This document shows positions 13,900-27,510 of a stretch of DNA of 64,000 nucleotides, piece by piece. The stretch covers positions 1,894,064 through 1,958,063 of the forward strand of contig NW_020194589.1 in NCBI RefSeq assembly GCF_002865645.1. Reading direction: 5' to 3'. The translations under genes were made by a program, and so were the position numbers. Under the pieces are notes generated by a model. That model was not told the DNA's origin. It ran no database searches and was given only the letters and a program-made list of their open reading frames with translations. Every line of letters begins with the position of its first letter. The stretch's first letter is position 1. This stretch comes from Hyaloscypha bicolor E. Its lineage: Eukaryota > Ascomycota > Leotiomycetes > Helotiales > Hyaloscyphaceae.

Positions 13900-16430
13900 T
13901 AAGTTAATTTCTAATATATGTTTTCTAAAATATAATACTATTAAGCTTTTCTAATATATAATATTTCTTTAGTTAATTTATATACTATACTTTATACGGG
14001 CTAAGCTAATAATATAATAGCTTTATATTTCTTAACTTGTTTTAATTTATTAATTTAATATTATATATAAGAACTAGATTTTTTTTTAGAAATAAGCTTT
14101 AAATAAATCTAGTAAATAGTATTAAATTATTTCTTTCTCTTTTAATATCTTTAATTTTTCTTTATTCTAGCTTCTTTAATATTTTTATTTCTTATTTATA
14201 TTTCTTTATTATAAACTTTATTTTATTTAAGTATTTTCTAGATTAGAAAATATATTTCTATAAATAATATAGCTTTCTTATTATAGATTATATAAAAGGA
14301 AATAAATCTAGTTAGTTAATTATTTCTTTTAGTTAATATTTTCTTTTAATTATATTATTTCTCTTGAAATTATAGGTTAAAATAATAATTCTATTAATTC
14401 CTAGCTTATTAAATTCCTGAATTACTATTTCTTTAAATTCTAATCTATTATTTATTTTAAGTTAGCTAAATAAACTATACTTATAAATAATTTCTTTCTA
14501 AATAAACTTAGTAATTTTCTTATTAGTTAGGTTCTTTAAAGATTTAGCTTTAACTTATTCTAAGAAATTATTTCTAATAATAACTAATAAGTTATATTTT
14601 TTATAGTCTAATAATTTAATTATATTAATTCTAAAGTAATAGAAAAGAAATATAGCTTTTATTAGATATAGAACTTCTTTTTATTTTCTTTTACTCTTAT
14701 ACTAATAGACTTTATAAATATTAATATATTTCCGTATATAATTATAATAATTTTCCTAGTAATAGTAGCTAGCTACTAAGTAAAAAGTACTTTTTCTTCT
14801 AGTATATCTAATCTTATTATATAGTTCTTTAATAATAATTTCTCTTTACTCTTAATTATTAATAATAAATTAAGGTAAGTATATTTTAAATATAATTCTT
14901 TATAATAATTAATCTCTTATACTATAATTTAAAGCTTTTTTATTTAACTTTTAAAACTCGGCTCTAAATATTTCTTCTAATCTAGAGAATATTATAAGAT
15001 ATTATATAATATTCTAATATTATTTGAAATAGCTATTATTTAAGAAATCTAGTAAAATAGTTAGGTTATTAAGTAAAGTATATAAATTAGTATTATTATT
15101 TATTATTTTACTAAAGGTTATATATAAAAGGCTATAGCTTTTATTATATAACTTCCGGATTTTATTATTTTTTAATATTACTAATTTGCTTTTAGATATA
15201 ATAAGGCTTTAATTATTAATTTATAATAACTAGATATTATTATTTAAATATCTAATAAAGGTTTTAGGAATCTAATTCTTTAAAATAATATTATATAACT
15301 AAATTAGAACTATTTTCTTTAACTGAATTTTCTGTCTAATAAGTATTATTCTAATAATATTAAGCTTTATTATTAATTATTTATTAATATTCTTATTATT
15401 TTTAGTATTACTTTTTTATTATAAGTATCTTAATAATTTATTAGTAATAATATACTTGGTTTCTTTAATATATTTAATTTTAAAATTAAATAATTAAATT
15501 TATATTAGCTAGTAAATAACTAGAGCTTTAGGAAAATTTATAATTACTTTATTTAGCTATATAATAAGTATATTAATATCTAGTTAAAAAATAAAATAAA
15601 CTTTATATAGCTAGAATTATACTTTATATAAATATTTTATTAGCTTTTAATATATTCTTTTAGTAATATTATATTTCTATTTAATATTATTTTAGATTCC
15701 AGACTTATACTAAATAACTTTCTTTTTTTCTTTATTATTATATTAGCTAAGAGTTCTGTTTTATTTATCTAGGCTAATATTTATTACTAATATAATTATT
15801 TCCAAATTTTCTAATAAATTATAATATAACTTATAAAATATTGGAATAATAATAAGCTTTTCTTAAAGAATTTATATAGCCTATATTTATTTATTATTCT
15901 ATTTCTATATTATATCTTTTTTTATTAAGTAATAAATAGGTTTAGTAATAATTATAAAGCCTTTAATCTAAATATAATAATAAATAATAATTCTAATAAA
16001 TATTTTATTTTTAGTTATATTATTATAATATTTCTATTTTAAGATTTTAGTAATTTCTAAACTTAAAGAACTTCTTTTAAGTATTTTATAAATAAAACTA
16101 ATAATAATTATTCTATTATAATAGAACTATAATTTTTTTCTAATACTAGCTTTAGTTTATTTAATTTTAGCTAAGGTTATATCCAGGTTTTAAAAGTATT
16201 TAAATATAAAATATCGAATATTAAATAAAATAAATTATTTATTATAATTTATATAAGGTTTCTTTATTCTAATATTATTAATAAATAATATAATAATTTT
16301 AGGAAATAGATTTTCTAGAATAATTATAATAATTCATATAAATTATATAATAGAATTAGTAGTTTCCTAAAATAATATAATTAAATCTTTATTATAAATA
16401 TTTAATATAATTTAATTATATCCGGAAAAG
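13900..16430 (-). pseudogene. RIP-degraded Ty3/Gypsy retrotransposon B, integrase region
   Basis: Minus-strand translation at about 14330-14960 matches Gypsy integrase. 'RRKSTFYLVASYYYQENYY' at about 14740-14795 resembles the zinc-binding 'GHRG...T...V...YYWPG' segment. 'YKKYNLLVIIRNNFL' at about 14560-14620 resembles the integrase core 'Y..VV.RDDFSGW'. Upstream on this strand (15000-16400) lies stop-ridden but coding-like DNA where RNase H and RT are expected. I did not find clean RT motifs there. The first core Asp pair reads Asn-Asn, so it is inactive. It abuts the LTR at 16451. Confidence 0.6.
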
Positions 16431-16450
16431 AAATTAATTAAAGAAATATA

Positions 16451-16725
16451 AGTATTATTATAATTTCTAGATATCTAATATCTGAAATATTTAGCTAAAG
16501 GCCAGATATTTTCTAAATATATATAATATAGCTACTTTATTAGAAAAATATACTTGAAATATATTAGAGATATTTAGAAAACTAAGTTTTTTTAGAACTA
16601 ATATATTATAAAAAAATAAATTTTATAACTTCCTATATTCTAGTTTTCTCTTTCTTAGCTTTAAATCGTTTTTATAAGAAACTTTCTATTTTACTTTTTA
16701 AGCCCTAAATACTATACTTATAATA
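16451..16725 (+). repeat. 5' LTR of Gypsy C
   Basis: About 275 bp nearly collinear with 25247-25527, and in inverted form with 25832-26105. Shared runs include 'tataatttctagatatct', 'agatatttagaaaactaag' and 'ttctattttactttttaag'. A Gypsy gag-like frame begins just to the right, and the matching right-hand copy follows an integrase C-terminus, so these are the two LTRs of one plus-strand element. Confidence 0.7.
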
Positions 16726-16779
16726 GTATTTAAAGCTTACTTTTTTTAATTCTATAAAGAATTTCAAATAAACTAATTT

Positions 16780-17950
16780 AGAACTATTAGAAATATAAGT
16801 ATTATTAGAAATATAAGTACTATTAGAAATATAAATACTATTAAAATAATAGAACTTCAGAAATACAAGTAATAAATTCTAGAATAATAAAAGCAAAAAG
16901 CTTTGAAATCCTTAAAGAAATTAGATATTTATATTTTTATAAATATATACTAATAATATATTAGAAACTTTTCCGAAAACCTAAAAATTAAAGAACTTTA
17001 AATAAAGGCTATTCTTTAATTAAGTTCTAGAGTAATAAGTATTTATAAGCTAGTAATCTAATTACTATTCTTAAGCCCTATTCTATAATCTTATAGGCCT
17101 TATATATATACTAGTAATAAGACTATTAGAAAAAATATAATAAAGAAAAAATATAATAAATTAACTTTTTAGAATATTATATAATCCGGAATAATATTAA
17201 TTTCTTTTAAGGCTTTTATTAGTTTAAGTTATTTTATTAATAGCTCTTTCTAAATTAAATACCTTATTAATATTTCTAGAGGTTTTTTAAATAAATCTAT
17301 AAAGAAAAAAGCTTTTTCTTTTATTAAAAAGCTCCTATATATTAATTAGCTTATTACTATTAAAGAATTATATAAATAAGCTAAAAAAGCTAATTATTTA
17401 CTTTTAGATATTAATTTAATTATTACTAATTATTAGAAGAATTTTAAAAAGGCTATTTTATATAAAATAAATTATAAAAATACTAAAAGCCTTTTTAAAA
17501 ATATTAAGCTCTAGAATACTAAACTTAAAAAAAATATTAAATATTATATAGCTATAATAAATTAGCTTATAATAGCTTTAGCTATTTCTATTTTATTTAC
17601 TTTTATTATTTCTATAATTCTGGCTATTCTAAATTTCCTTTTAAAAAATTCTGAATTATTTTTATTTATTTCTATTTAAAATTCCTAATATCTTATATTT
17701 CTTTTAGAAATACTAGAATTACTAAGCTTCTAATATTATAGCCCTGTAAAAGAAGCCTATAAATAAGGTACTTATAAAAGAACTATTTATTAAGAAAATT
17801 AAGCTAAAGAGAAAAGAAAGTCTCGAGTTAAGGTTTCTTAAATATTTATAGTTCCTTGCTTATAGCTTGGCCTAATAAAGCTTAATATTCTAAATTTTCC
17901 AGAATATAGCTTCTTTTAACTTTATTATATATAATTATTATATAACTCCA
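16780..17950 (+). pseudogene. Probable gag of Gypsy C
   Basis: Plus-strand translation keeps a charged, Glu/Lys-rich texture ('KAKSFEILKEIRYLY' near 16890). It sits directly after the 5' LTR, where gag belongs. No zinc knuckle could be read, and stops are frequent. Identification rests mostly on position. The coding texture ends at the 27-bp tandem array. Confidence 0.4.
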
Positions 17951-18208
17951 GATATTAGATATTTAGATACTAGATACTAAGCTAAAATACTAAATACTAG
18001 ATATTAAACTAAGGTACTAAATACTAGATACTAAACTAAAATACTAAATACTAGATATTAAACTAAAGTAATAAATACTAGATATTAAACTAAAGTAATA
18101 AATACTAGATATTAAACTAAAATACTAAATATTAGATATTAAGCTAAAATACTAAATACTAGATATTAAGCTAAAATATTAAATACCAGATATTAAGCTA
18201 AAGTAAAA
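17950..18208. repeat. 27-bp tandem repeat, about nine units
   Basis: Unit 'ctaaaatactaaatactag' plus 'atattaag' recurs at 27-bp spacing, with single-base variants that are mostly C/T or G/A. It marks the place where the plus-strand gag-like frame stops and the inverted Gypsy D begins. Confidence 0.85.
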
Positions 18209-18499
18209 TATAAAATCGTAATATTACTTTTTTAGAAAAAGCTTATTCTTAAGTAAATAGATATTATAAAATTATTATTTAAATTATTATAATTTTCTAT
18301 TTCGTTTTTCTAGACTTATATCTAGTTAACTAGCCTTTTTAGTAAATCTAATTATTATTAATTAGTTAAGTAATAGTTTTATAACTTATAGAAAAAGTAT
18401 TTTAGATTAGAGGCCAGATACTAGTTAAGGTCTTTATTATATCTAATCTAATTAACCTTATATAAGAGCTTATTTCACTCTGCTTTTAATATTAGAATA
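18209..18499. other. AT-rich spacer, nothing recognised
   Basis: No frame or repeat that I can support. It may include the 3' end or LTR of the minus-strand Gypsy D. Confidence 0.3.
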
Positions 18500-21200
18500 T
18501 CTTATATTTCGTATTTTTAGTCTATTATTATTATTAGTAGTAATAGTTTATTTTTCTAGCCAGATAATAAATTATTAATAGTTTTATATAAATAATTAAA
18601 AGAAAATATATTATGAATTTTAATACTTTTAAGTAATTCGACTTTATAGAAATTATTAACTTAATATAGAATTAGATAAAGTCCGGCTATTTAGTAATCT
18701 AGTTTATAGCTAAAGTATTACATTTTCTATTTCTTTATTAATATATATATCTTGTTTTTTATTTTAAAATCTATAAAGTAATACTTAATATTAATATATT
18801 TCTTTATTTCCTTTTATATTTATTTTATATTTTCCTTATTTCTCTTTATAATATTTTTTATCCGGCTAGTAATCTATTAAGTCTTTATTTTATTTAGTTT
18901 ATTTTAGGATATAATTATTAGAATTAACTAGTTAAAAGAAATTTATAAAAGCCTATTATTAAGAAATTTATATAGAAATATACTAATAAAGCTATATAAG
19001 AAAATAAAATAAATATAATTAATTATTAGTAAATATTTACTTTAATTATTTTAATAATATATAATATATAAATATAATTATTAATTAATATATTAGTTTA
19101 TAATTTCTGTTTATTTATTAGTTTATAAATAATATATTATTAATAGTTTTAGTTTTATTTCTAGAATTCTATTAAACTTCTTCTAGAATACTAATATAAA
19201 TTATAGATTATAATTAGAAATAATAGAGGCTAGGGAACTATAATAATAGTAAATAGTTTAGAATTATATTTTTATTATATTTTTTATTATAGTTATCTTA
19301 TAATAAGATATAAAAATAGTTTATTTATTTAATTAGTTAATTATAATATATATAATATTATAACCGGACTTTAAGTTAGATATTAATTTGAAATCTATTA
19401 TAATATATTATTACAGGTAATTCGAAACTAGTAAAAAATAAAATAAACTAGAAGTCTTATTTCTTGAGATATTTGCTTATTTATATAAATAGTAATTATA
19501 AATATATTAAGTAATATTATATTATATATTCTTTTAATAATATTATAATTATAATAGCTTATATAGTTTATTTTTACTAAAATATATTATAAAAACTTAA
19601 TTATAAGCCTTATAAATTATTTTCTATAATAAAGTCGATATTATTTCATTTGGCCTACTTATAAAAGGCTTATAAAAAAGGGGCTTTATAGTTATTCTAT
19701 AGAATTTACTTAATTAAATTATTTATTTTATTAAGATTATTATTATTATCTTAGAAAGAAAAGAAAGAATTAATTTTAATATTAAGATTCTAAAGTATTT
19801 TTAGATTAATTTAATCTTAAAAGAAAAAGGCCTTAATATAATATTTCTTTTTTATTTTATTTTATTATATAATTTTATTATTTTAATATATTAGAATATT
19901 AGCTTTTATATTCTATTTATTAAATTTATATGAAATAATAAAATAGTATTTAGCTAAGGCTTTAGCCTATTTAGCTTATTTATTTATAAGCTTTTTTATT
20001 ATTATAAAATATTCTAATATATAATAGTTTATATAAATCTAGATTTAATAAATAATTCTTTAAAATTCCGGATATTATTAGTTTAAAAATTATATAATAG
20101 TAAATATTTCTTTATTATATATCTTATATTTATATTTTAAAAATACTATTATTTTTAAGAAAAATACTATAAGATATTACTTATTTCTAGATTATTAGAA
20201 GAAAATACTAGTAATAATACTATTTGAGATATTAGTTTTAATTATTAATTATTATTTAGAATTATAATAATAGAATAAATTTAATAATATAAAATAGGCT
20301 TTGAATTTCTTAAAAGCATTCTAATAAACCTTATTAAATAAAAAGAAAACATTTATATATATAAGATTTAATAGAGGTTTAGTAATCTTATTATAATTAT
20401 AAATAAATCTTTTATAGAAATTATAGAACTCTAGGAAAACTTATACTTCTTTTATAATCCGAGAAGCTTTCTAATTCTTTATAATAATAATCTTATTAGA
20501 ATTAATTTTAATACTATTTATAGAAATAATAAAGCTAAAATATTTTATATATATAATATAAAATTCATATTTCTTAATATTTGCTTATAAGCTTATATTC
20601 TAGAGATATTAAAGAATTTTCTTTATATAAAGTTTATATTTTAATTTATTATTAGAATAAATAAGAATATTATTAAAATAAGCTATATAAAAGTTATTAA
20701 GGTAATTAAATAAGATATTATTTATATAATACTAATAAATAGCTAGTTTATTAGTTAATTTAAAGAATAAAATCTTATACTTATATATCTTATAATATAT
20801 ATAAAATATTATTAATTCTTCTAATTTAGAATCTATATAAATTTAATAAAAAGCCTAATAAATATTAAGTTTTATAAAGATTTTGGCTCGGCTAATTCTA
20901 GCTAAGGTTTTATTAATAAAAAAAGAAAATAATAATTCTTATAAGTAATCTAATTAAGCTTTTAGTAATTAATATAAAACTATAAGCTTTTATTAGACTT
21001 TTTTTATAAAAAGAATAGAAGCTATAAATAGTAATTAGCTAAGAATAATAAAGCTCTTATTAAGGTTTTTTAGGAAATATTTCTTTATAGCTTCTAATTT
21101 TACTATTATTATTTTATATAAAGAGCTATATTTCAGATATTTCTTTGCTTTTTTCTTTAATTATATCTTGTAATTATATAACTAATAAAAAAATATTAGA
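18500..21200 (-). pseudogene. RIP-degraded Ty3/Gypsy retrotransposon D (RT to integrase)
   Basis: The minus strand gives a clear Gypsy pol. The RT palm start 'ARISRAKIFIKLNIY' is near 20850-20930. The catalytic Y-x-D-D box reads 'YFNNILIYSNN' near 20640-20690. 'KYEFY...FSFIISINSIKI' and 'VQVFLEFYNFYKRFIYNYN' follow to about 20390, then the RNase H entry ('LIIKTNISNSIITS') near 20200. The integrase core lies at about 19170-19420 with 'GYNIIYIIIN' and 'ASIISN...QFILVF', where the two Asp residues have become Asn. Stops are frequent. It lies inside the span bracketed by the LTRs at 16.45 and 25.25 kb and in the opposite orientation, so it is best read as nested in Gypsy C. Confidence 0.8.
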
Positions 21201-22639
21201 GGCTTTTTAAAAAAAAGATATTATTAAACTTAATATATTATTTAAGAATAATAGGGTTTTTAATATTAGCTTCTAGAAGAAATTCTTTTTATTATTTAAA
21301 GAGGCTATTAATCTTATAAAGGCTTTATTCTCGAATTATTAGAGGTTATAATATATATTTATAGAACTAATACTAGTAATCTTAATAATAAAAGCTTTTA
21401 CTAGCTTTTTTTTTATATATAGTTTCTTCTAGTATAAAGTATTTACAAAATAAATAATATTAGCTAAAGAGTCTTTTATTTAGTAATAGCTATCTTAAAT
21501 ATTTTATTTATAGAAGTATTTAATCTTTAGCTTTTAAGAAATAGAAATAACTAGTATTATTTTAGGTTCTTTATTTAAATCTAATTCGGAATTCATAAAT
21601 TATATTTAGAAGTAATATTATTAGTAGAGCTAGTATATAGAAAAGAGTTAGTAATAAAGTTATTTTCTATATTATAGTTTTTAATAAAGGCTTGCTTTCT
21701 AGTAATTTATTATTAGTTCTTTTTATTAAATATATAATCTCTAGTTTTAATATTTATTTAATAATTAAAATAAAAAATATATCTCGAAGTAAGAAATAAA
21801 GCCTTTTGAAATATAGGAATCTCTTATATAACCGAGAATAATAGAGAGAGAATCTCGGGCTATATTAAATATTAGTTTCAAATATTAAAAAGCAGGTTAA
21901 AATATTCTAGTTATTTGTAACTAAGAATAAGATTATAAAACCCAAGTTCAAGAATTAATAAAGAAATATTATATTATTATTTCTAATTAATAATAAGATA
22001 TATTCTTAAAAAGTAAATAATACAGGTTTCTAGCTTATTATTATATTCCTTAATATTAATAGACTTAAATAAATACTAGAACTTAAGATTAAAAAAGATA
22101 ATAATATTTATAATAAAGAAAATATTAATAAATATAAAACTATTTATTCCGGAATTAGTAAAAGAGAAAACATTAACTAAATATTTATTATAAAATAAGT
22201 TATAGAATATAATTAAATATAGTTTTTCTATTAACTAGTCTAGATTAATTTCTATAAGATTAATTTCGAGTTTACCTAAAAAGAAATCTTTTTCTAAATA
22301 TTCTTATTTCCTAATATATTATTCATATTAGCTTTTATAAGCTTATTATTTTTCTCTAATTTCTTAATATTAGTAATATATTTTAGTATTAAATAATTAC
22401 GAGCTAGATAATTAATCTAAAAGTAATTAAAATAAATTAAGATTAAAGCGAGAATATTTTCTTTTTTAATAGCTAGCTTATTAATAATTAGAAGTATTTA
22501 GACTAATATAAAAATATAAGAAATTATTATATAAAGCTTAAAAATAGCAAATATAGAAATATTAGAAATAGTAAAAATTAGAAAAATAATAATAGCTCGA
22601 GCCTTAATATATTTTCTAAGGTTTTTATAAAAGTAATTT
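21201..22639. other. AT-rich degraded DNA between Gypsy D RT and Gypsy C RNase H
   Basis: The minus-strand side should hold protease and gag of Gypsy D, and the plus-strand side the RT of Gypsy C. I could not read catalytic motifs of either. A small GC-richer patch at about 21830-21950 has no open frame. Confidence 0.35.
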
Positions 22640-24850
22640 CTAAAAATAATTAAAAATATATAATTCTTTTTTGGCTTCTATAATTTTTATAAATACTTTA
22701 TTAGAAAGTATAAATAAATTACTAGATCTTTTACCTTATTTATAAAAAAGAATATTTCTTTTAAATAATTCAAGTAATATTAAAAGGCTTTTAGTTATCT
22801 AAAGAAAGCTATAATTTCTATTCTAGTTCTATAATACTATAATTTAGATCTATTTATAATAATAGAAATAAATATATTTAAAGAAGTAATTACTAGCCTA
22901 TTCTTTTAATAAGATTCAGAAATAGGCCTTTAATATTCTATAGCTTATTTTTTTAAAATTATATTTCTAGTAAAGTTTAATTATAATATATATAATAAAG
23001 AGATACTTATTATAATACAAGTATTAAAGAAATAAAAAGCTAAGCTAGAAAACCTTTAGAATACTTTCTTTAAGGTCTATTCTAATTATTATATTTTAGA
23101 ATACTTTATAATTATTAAAAAGCTCTTTTTTTAATAAGCTAAATAAGCTAAGCTCTTATTTTTTTTTTTTAAGCTAATATTTTATTCTGGAAAATTAAAT
23201 AAATAAGTAAATATTTTATTATAAAAATAAAATAAAATAAATATTTAGAGCCAGATTAAAAAAAAGCTATAAACTCAAATACTTTTTCTTAGAAATAAGA
23301 TTAATTCAGAAATTATCTATAACTTATAGCCTATAATTATACTTTATAAAGTCGGCTTATTTAATCCGGAATTCGACTCTAAAAACCAAATATATATTAA
23401 AGACTTCTTAAAGGAAAATACCTTTATTAAAGATATAATTTCTCTAGAAAAAGATGTTTTCTTAGAAGCTTTATTAGTAGACTTTATTATAGTTATTTCT
23501 ATAAAAGTACTATTAGAAGCTTTTATTAAATATAATAGCTTATAACTTATAAATAAGATCCTATAAAATAATTATATATTATTAGATCTAGAAAAGCTAT
23601 ATATAATAGCCTAAGCTAAAAGTAATATCTGAATATTATAAAACGGCTTTCTTTTATATTATAGAAAATAAAATATTATAGAAAATAAAATATTATAGAA
23701 AATAAAATAATTCTCGAATTACTTTTATAAATTATTTTAATTTATAAAATATATAATAAATTTCTTTCTAAATATTCTAGATATATAAAGCTTTATTAAT
23801 TATTAAAAAAGTAATATTATTAGCTATTTATAAATAAAGATATTAATTAATATTATAGTAATTACTATATTTATAGAAAATTATATATATCTAGAAATAA
23901 AAAGTCTAGTTTATTTTATTTTTTTCTAGTTTCTAATTACTTTTAATAATATATTACTATAAATTTTAAAAGCTATTTAGAAATTAAATTAAGCTATAAT
24001 ATAATTACTATATTTATAAATTATTTATTTAAGTATTTAATTATATTTTTTATATAAGATATAATTATAATTAAATAATTAATATTTCTATTTTTATTTT
24101 ATATAATATATTAAATAAATATTTTAGAAATAAATATATTAGATTTAAAATTCTAATTTATATTTAATTTTTAAAATAAATTCTATATAAGAATTAGTAT
24201 AAAGCTTAAGTTCTTAATAGCTAATTACTTTTAAATAAATAAATAAATAAATAAATAAAGATTATTAATTAGTATTTTAATTAGAGATTATATTTATATA
24301 TTAATTATTATTAGAATAATTAAAATAAATAAATTATTATAATTAATTATTAATAAGCCTTTCTTTAGTATAAAACTATTAGCTAGTTTCTATTTATAAC
24401 TAAAAAAAGCTATAAATCTTATATTTCTTTAAACTAGAACTTTTTTTATTAAAGCTAGCTTATTTAAAAAGAAATTAAATAGAAATAAAGCTAAAGTATT
24501 AGTAAATTAATTATATAAATTATAGTAATTTATTTAAGAATATATAAAATAAATATAGAAATAATATATAATATAAGCTAATAAATATTATTATTTAATT
24601 AATTTTAAAGTTAGAAATAAAATATAAGTTATTATAAAATACTAGAAATTTAATTATTTAAACTAAAAGCTAAAAAACTAAATAAAAGATTTATTTAAAA
24701 TTCTAAAAAAATATAATTATTTATTTCTTTTAAAATTACTAAAAATTATAAAAATATATCTAGTTTTTTATATAAAAAAGCTATAAAATAATTCTTAGAA
24801 TTCTTTACTAAATTAAATAAATTCGGAATTATTTTTATTAATACTAAAAA
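22640..24850 (+). pseudogene. RIP-degraded Ty3/Gypsy retrotransposon C, RT end to integrase C-terminus
   Basis: Plus-strand translation shows the end of RT ('FFGFYNFYKYFIRKYK', about 22660-22720). RNase H follows at 22800-23210: 'IIIEINIF' with catalytic Asp lost, 'PIAYFSK'-like 'SIAYFFKI', 'EYFIIIKKL', and 'YSGKLNK', which matches the 'RPGK.N..ADALSR' end. At about 24480-24840 the integrase C-terminal GPY/F-like domain is readable ('NFKVRNKI', 'PKIIKIYLVFYIKKL', matching 'IHPVFHVSLL'). The 3' LTR follows at 25247. Stops are dense and the element is dead. The RT N-terminus is missing or unreadable to the left. Confidence 0.75.
23657..23710. repeat. 18-bp tandem repeat, three units
   Basis: 'tattatagaaaataaaa' recurs three times at about 18-bp spacing within the Gypsy C pol region, downstream of RNase H. 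Confidence 0.85.
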
Positions 24851-25527
24851 ATAATAAATAAAAATATATTATTAAATATATTATTATAATTAAACTAGTA
24901 AAAAATAAACTAAAATATAAAATCTAGTAAATTAGTTAAAATAAGAATCTAATATAATATCTAGTTTTAATATTAAATAATAGCCTTCTAGTTTTATAAA
25001 GCTTTTATTATAATAATATTAATATATTAAAACTTTTATAAAACCTATAATACTAGCTAAATTATATAAAAAATAATACTTATTTAAAATTATATAAAAA
25101 TAATAATAAACTTTTCTAAGTTAAATATTAAAAGTATTTGCTTTTTATATATAATATTTATATTTAAGATACTAGTTTATTTTAAATATATATATATAAT
25201 TAAATAGATTAATAGCTTGGAAATAAGCTTATTTTAAAAGAGAAAGTAATATTATAATTTCTAGATATCTAGTATCTAAAATATCTAATTAGATATTAAA
25301 TACTTTTTAAATATATATAATATAATTATTTTATTAGAGAAATATACTTAAAATATACTAGAAATATTTAGAAAACTAAGCTTTTTTAGAACTAGTATAT
25401 TATAAGATATATATATTTTTTCGTAGCCTTTTATATTTTAGTTTTTTTTTTTTTTAGTTTTAAATTATTTTTATAAAAAACTTTTTATTTTACTTTTTAA
25501 GCTTAAAATATTATATTTATAATAATA
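23850..25527 (+). repeat. Left arm of a large inverted repeat
   Basis: This arm is the reverse complement of 25832-27510, with scattered differences of the C/T and G/A type. It contains the integrase C-terminus and 3' LTR of Gypsy C. Matching landmarks are the 'aaataaataaataaa' run near 24240 against its complement near 27090, and the 'ctagtttctatttataact' block near 24390 against its complement near 26950. Confidence 0.85.
25247..25527 (+). repeat. 3' LTR of Gypsy C
   Basis: It matches the LTR at 16451-16725 and, inverted, 25832-26105. It follows the integrase C-terminus by about 400 bp. Confidence 0.7.
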
Positions 25528-25831
25528 ATTAGAGAATTTTTTAAATATTATTTAAATATTTAAATTTCTAAGCTATTTTTCTTATTTTAATTTCTTTTTT
25601 TTTCTTTATTAATATTATTATTACTTATATAAGAATTTCTTATTTCTTTTTCTTTTCTTTATTAATATTATTATTACTTATATAAGAATTTCTTATTTCT
25701 TTTTATTTCTTATAATTATATTAATTATATAATAATATTATATTAAATAATTTAGCTTTTAATAATAATTTCTTTATATAGCTTTTTATTTATAGTAATA
25801 ATTTCCTTATTTTATTTCCTGCTTTTTATTA
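25528..25831. other. Spacer of the inverted repeat with a 57-bp direct duplication
   Basis: About 300 bp between the two arms. It contains two direct copies of a block with 'attattattacttatataa' followed by 'gaatttcttatttcttttt' at about 25600-25705. No coding potential. Confidence 0.7.
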
Positions 25832-27510
25832 TAAATATAATATTTAGAGCTTAGAAAATAAAATAAAAAGTTTCTTATAAAAATAATTTAAAGCTAAAAA
25901 AAAGAAAACTAGAATATAAAAGACTATAAAAGAATATATATATCTTATAATATATTAGTTCTAAAAAGGCTTAGCTTTCTAAATATATCTAATATATTTC
26001 AAATATATTTCTCTAATAAAATAGTTATATTATATATATCTAGAAAGTATTTAATATCTGGCCAGGTATTTTAAATATTAGATATCTAGAAATTATAATA
26101 TTATTTTCTTTTTTAAAATAAGTTTATTTCTAAACTTTATAAAAGCTATTAATTTATCTAATTTTATATTATTTTCTTTTCTAAAATAAATTAATATCTC
26201 AAATATAAATATTTTTAATATATAACTTAGAAGAATTTATTATTATTTTCGTATAATTTTAAGTAAGTTTTATTTTTTATATAATTTAACTAATATTATA
26301 GGTTTTATAAAAATTCTAGTATATTAATATTATTATTATAAAAACTTTATAAAACTAGAAAACTATTATTTAATATTAAAGCTAGATATTATACTAGATT
26401 TTTATTCTAACTAATTTATTAGATTCTATATTTTAGCTTATTTCTTATTAGCTTAATTATAATAACTTATTTAATATTATATTTTTATTTATTATTTTTT
26501 AGTATTAATAAAAATAGTTCCGGATTTATTTAATTTAGTAAAGAATTCTAAGAATTATTTTATAGTTTTTTTATATAAAAAACTAGATATATTTTTATAA
26601 TTTTTAGTAATTTTAAAAGAAATAAATAATTATATTTTTTTAGAATTTTAAATAAATCTTCTATTTAGTTCTTTAGCTTTTAGTTTAAATAATTAAATTT
26701 CTAGTATTTTATAATAACTTATATTTTATTTCTAATTTTAAAATTAATTAAATAATAATATTTATTAGCTTATATTATATATTATTTCTATATTTATTTT
26801 ATATATTCTTAAATAAATTATTATAATTTATATAATTAATTTACTAATACTTTAGTTTTATTTCTATTTAATTTCTTTTTAAATAAGCTAGCTTTAATAA
26901 AAAAAGTTCTAGTTTAAAGAAATATAAGATTTATAGCTTTTTTTAGTTATAAATAGAAACTAGCTAATAGTTTTATACTAAAAAAAGGCTTATTAATAAT
27001 TAATTATAATAATTTATTTATTTTAATTATTCTAATAATAATTAATATATAAATATAATCTCTAATTAAAATACTAATTAATAATCTTTATTTATTTATT
27101 TATTTAAAAGTAATTAGCTATTAAGAGTTTAAGTTTTATACTAATTCTTATATAGAATTTATTTTAAAAATCAAATATTAATTAGAATTTTAAATCTAAT
27201 ATATTTATTTCTAAAATATTTATTTAATATATTATATAAAATAAAAATAGAAATATTAATTATTTAATTATAATTATATCTTATATAAAAAATATAATTA
27301 GATATTTAAATAAATAATTTATAAATTTAATAATTATATTATAATCTATTTTACTTTTTAAATAGCTTTTAAAATTAATAATAATATATTACTAGAAATA
27401 ATTAGAAATTTAAAAAAATAAAATAAATTAGGCTTTTTATTTTTTAATATATATAATCTTTTATAAATATAGTAATTATTATAATATTATTTAATATTCT
27501 TGCCTATTAT
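25832..27510 (-). repeat. Right arm of the inverted repeat: inverted 3' end of a second Gypsy C copy
   Basis: Reverse complement of 23850-25527: LTR first (25832-26105), then the integrase C-terminal coding remnant read on the minus strand (about 26500-26880). The two copies therefore meet tail to tail through their 3' LTRs. Similarity fades at about 27510. Each arm carries its own RIP-type substitutions. Confidence 0.8.

Noticed and set aside
17950..18208. Regularly spaced repeats resembling a CRISPR array
   Set aside because: Units abut with no unique spacers, and the organism is a fungus. These are tandem repeats.
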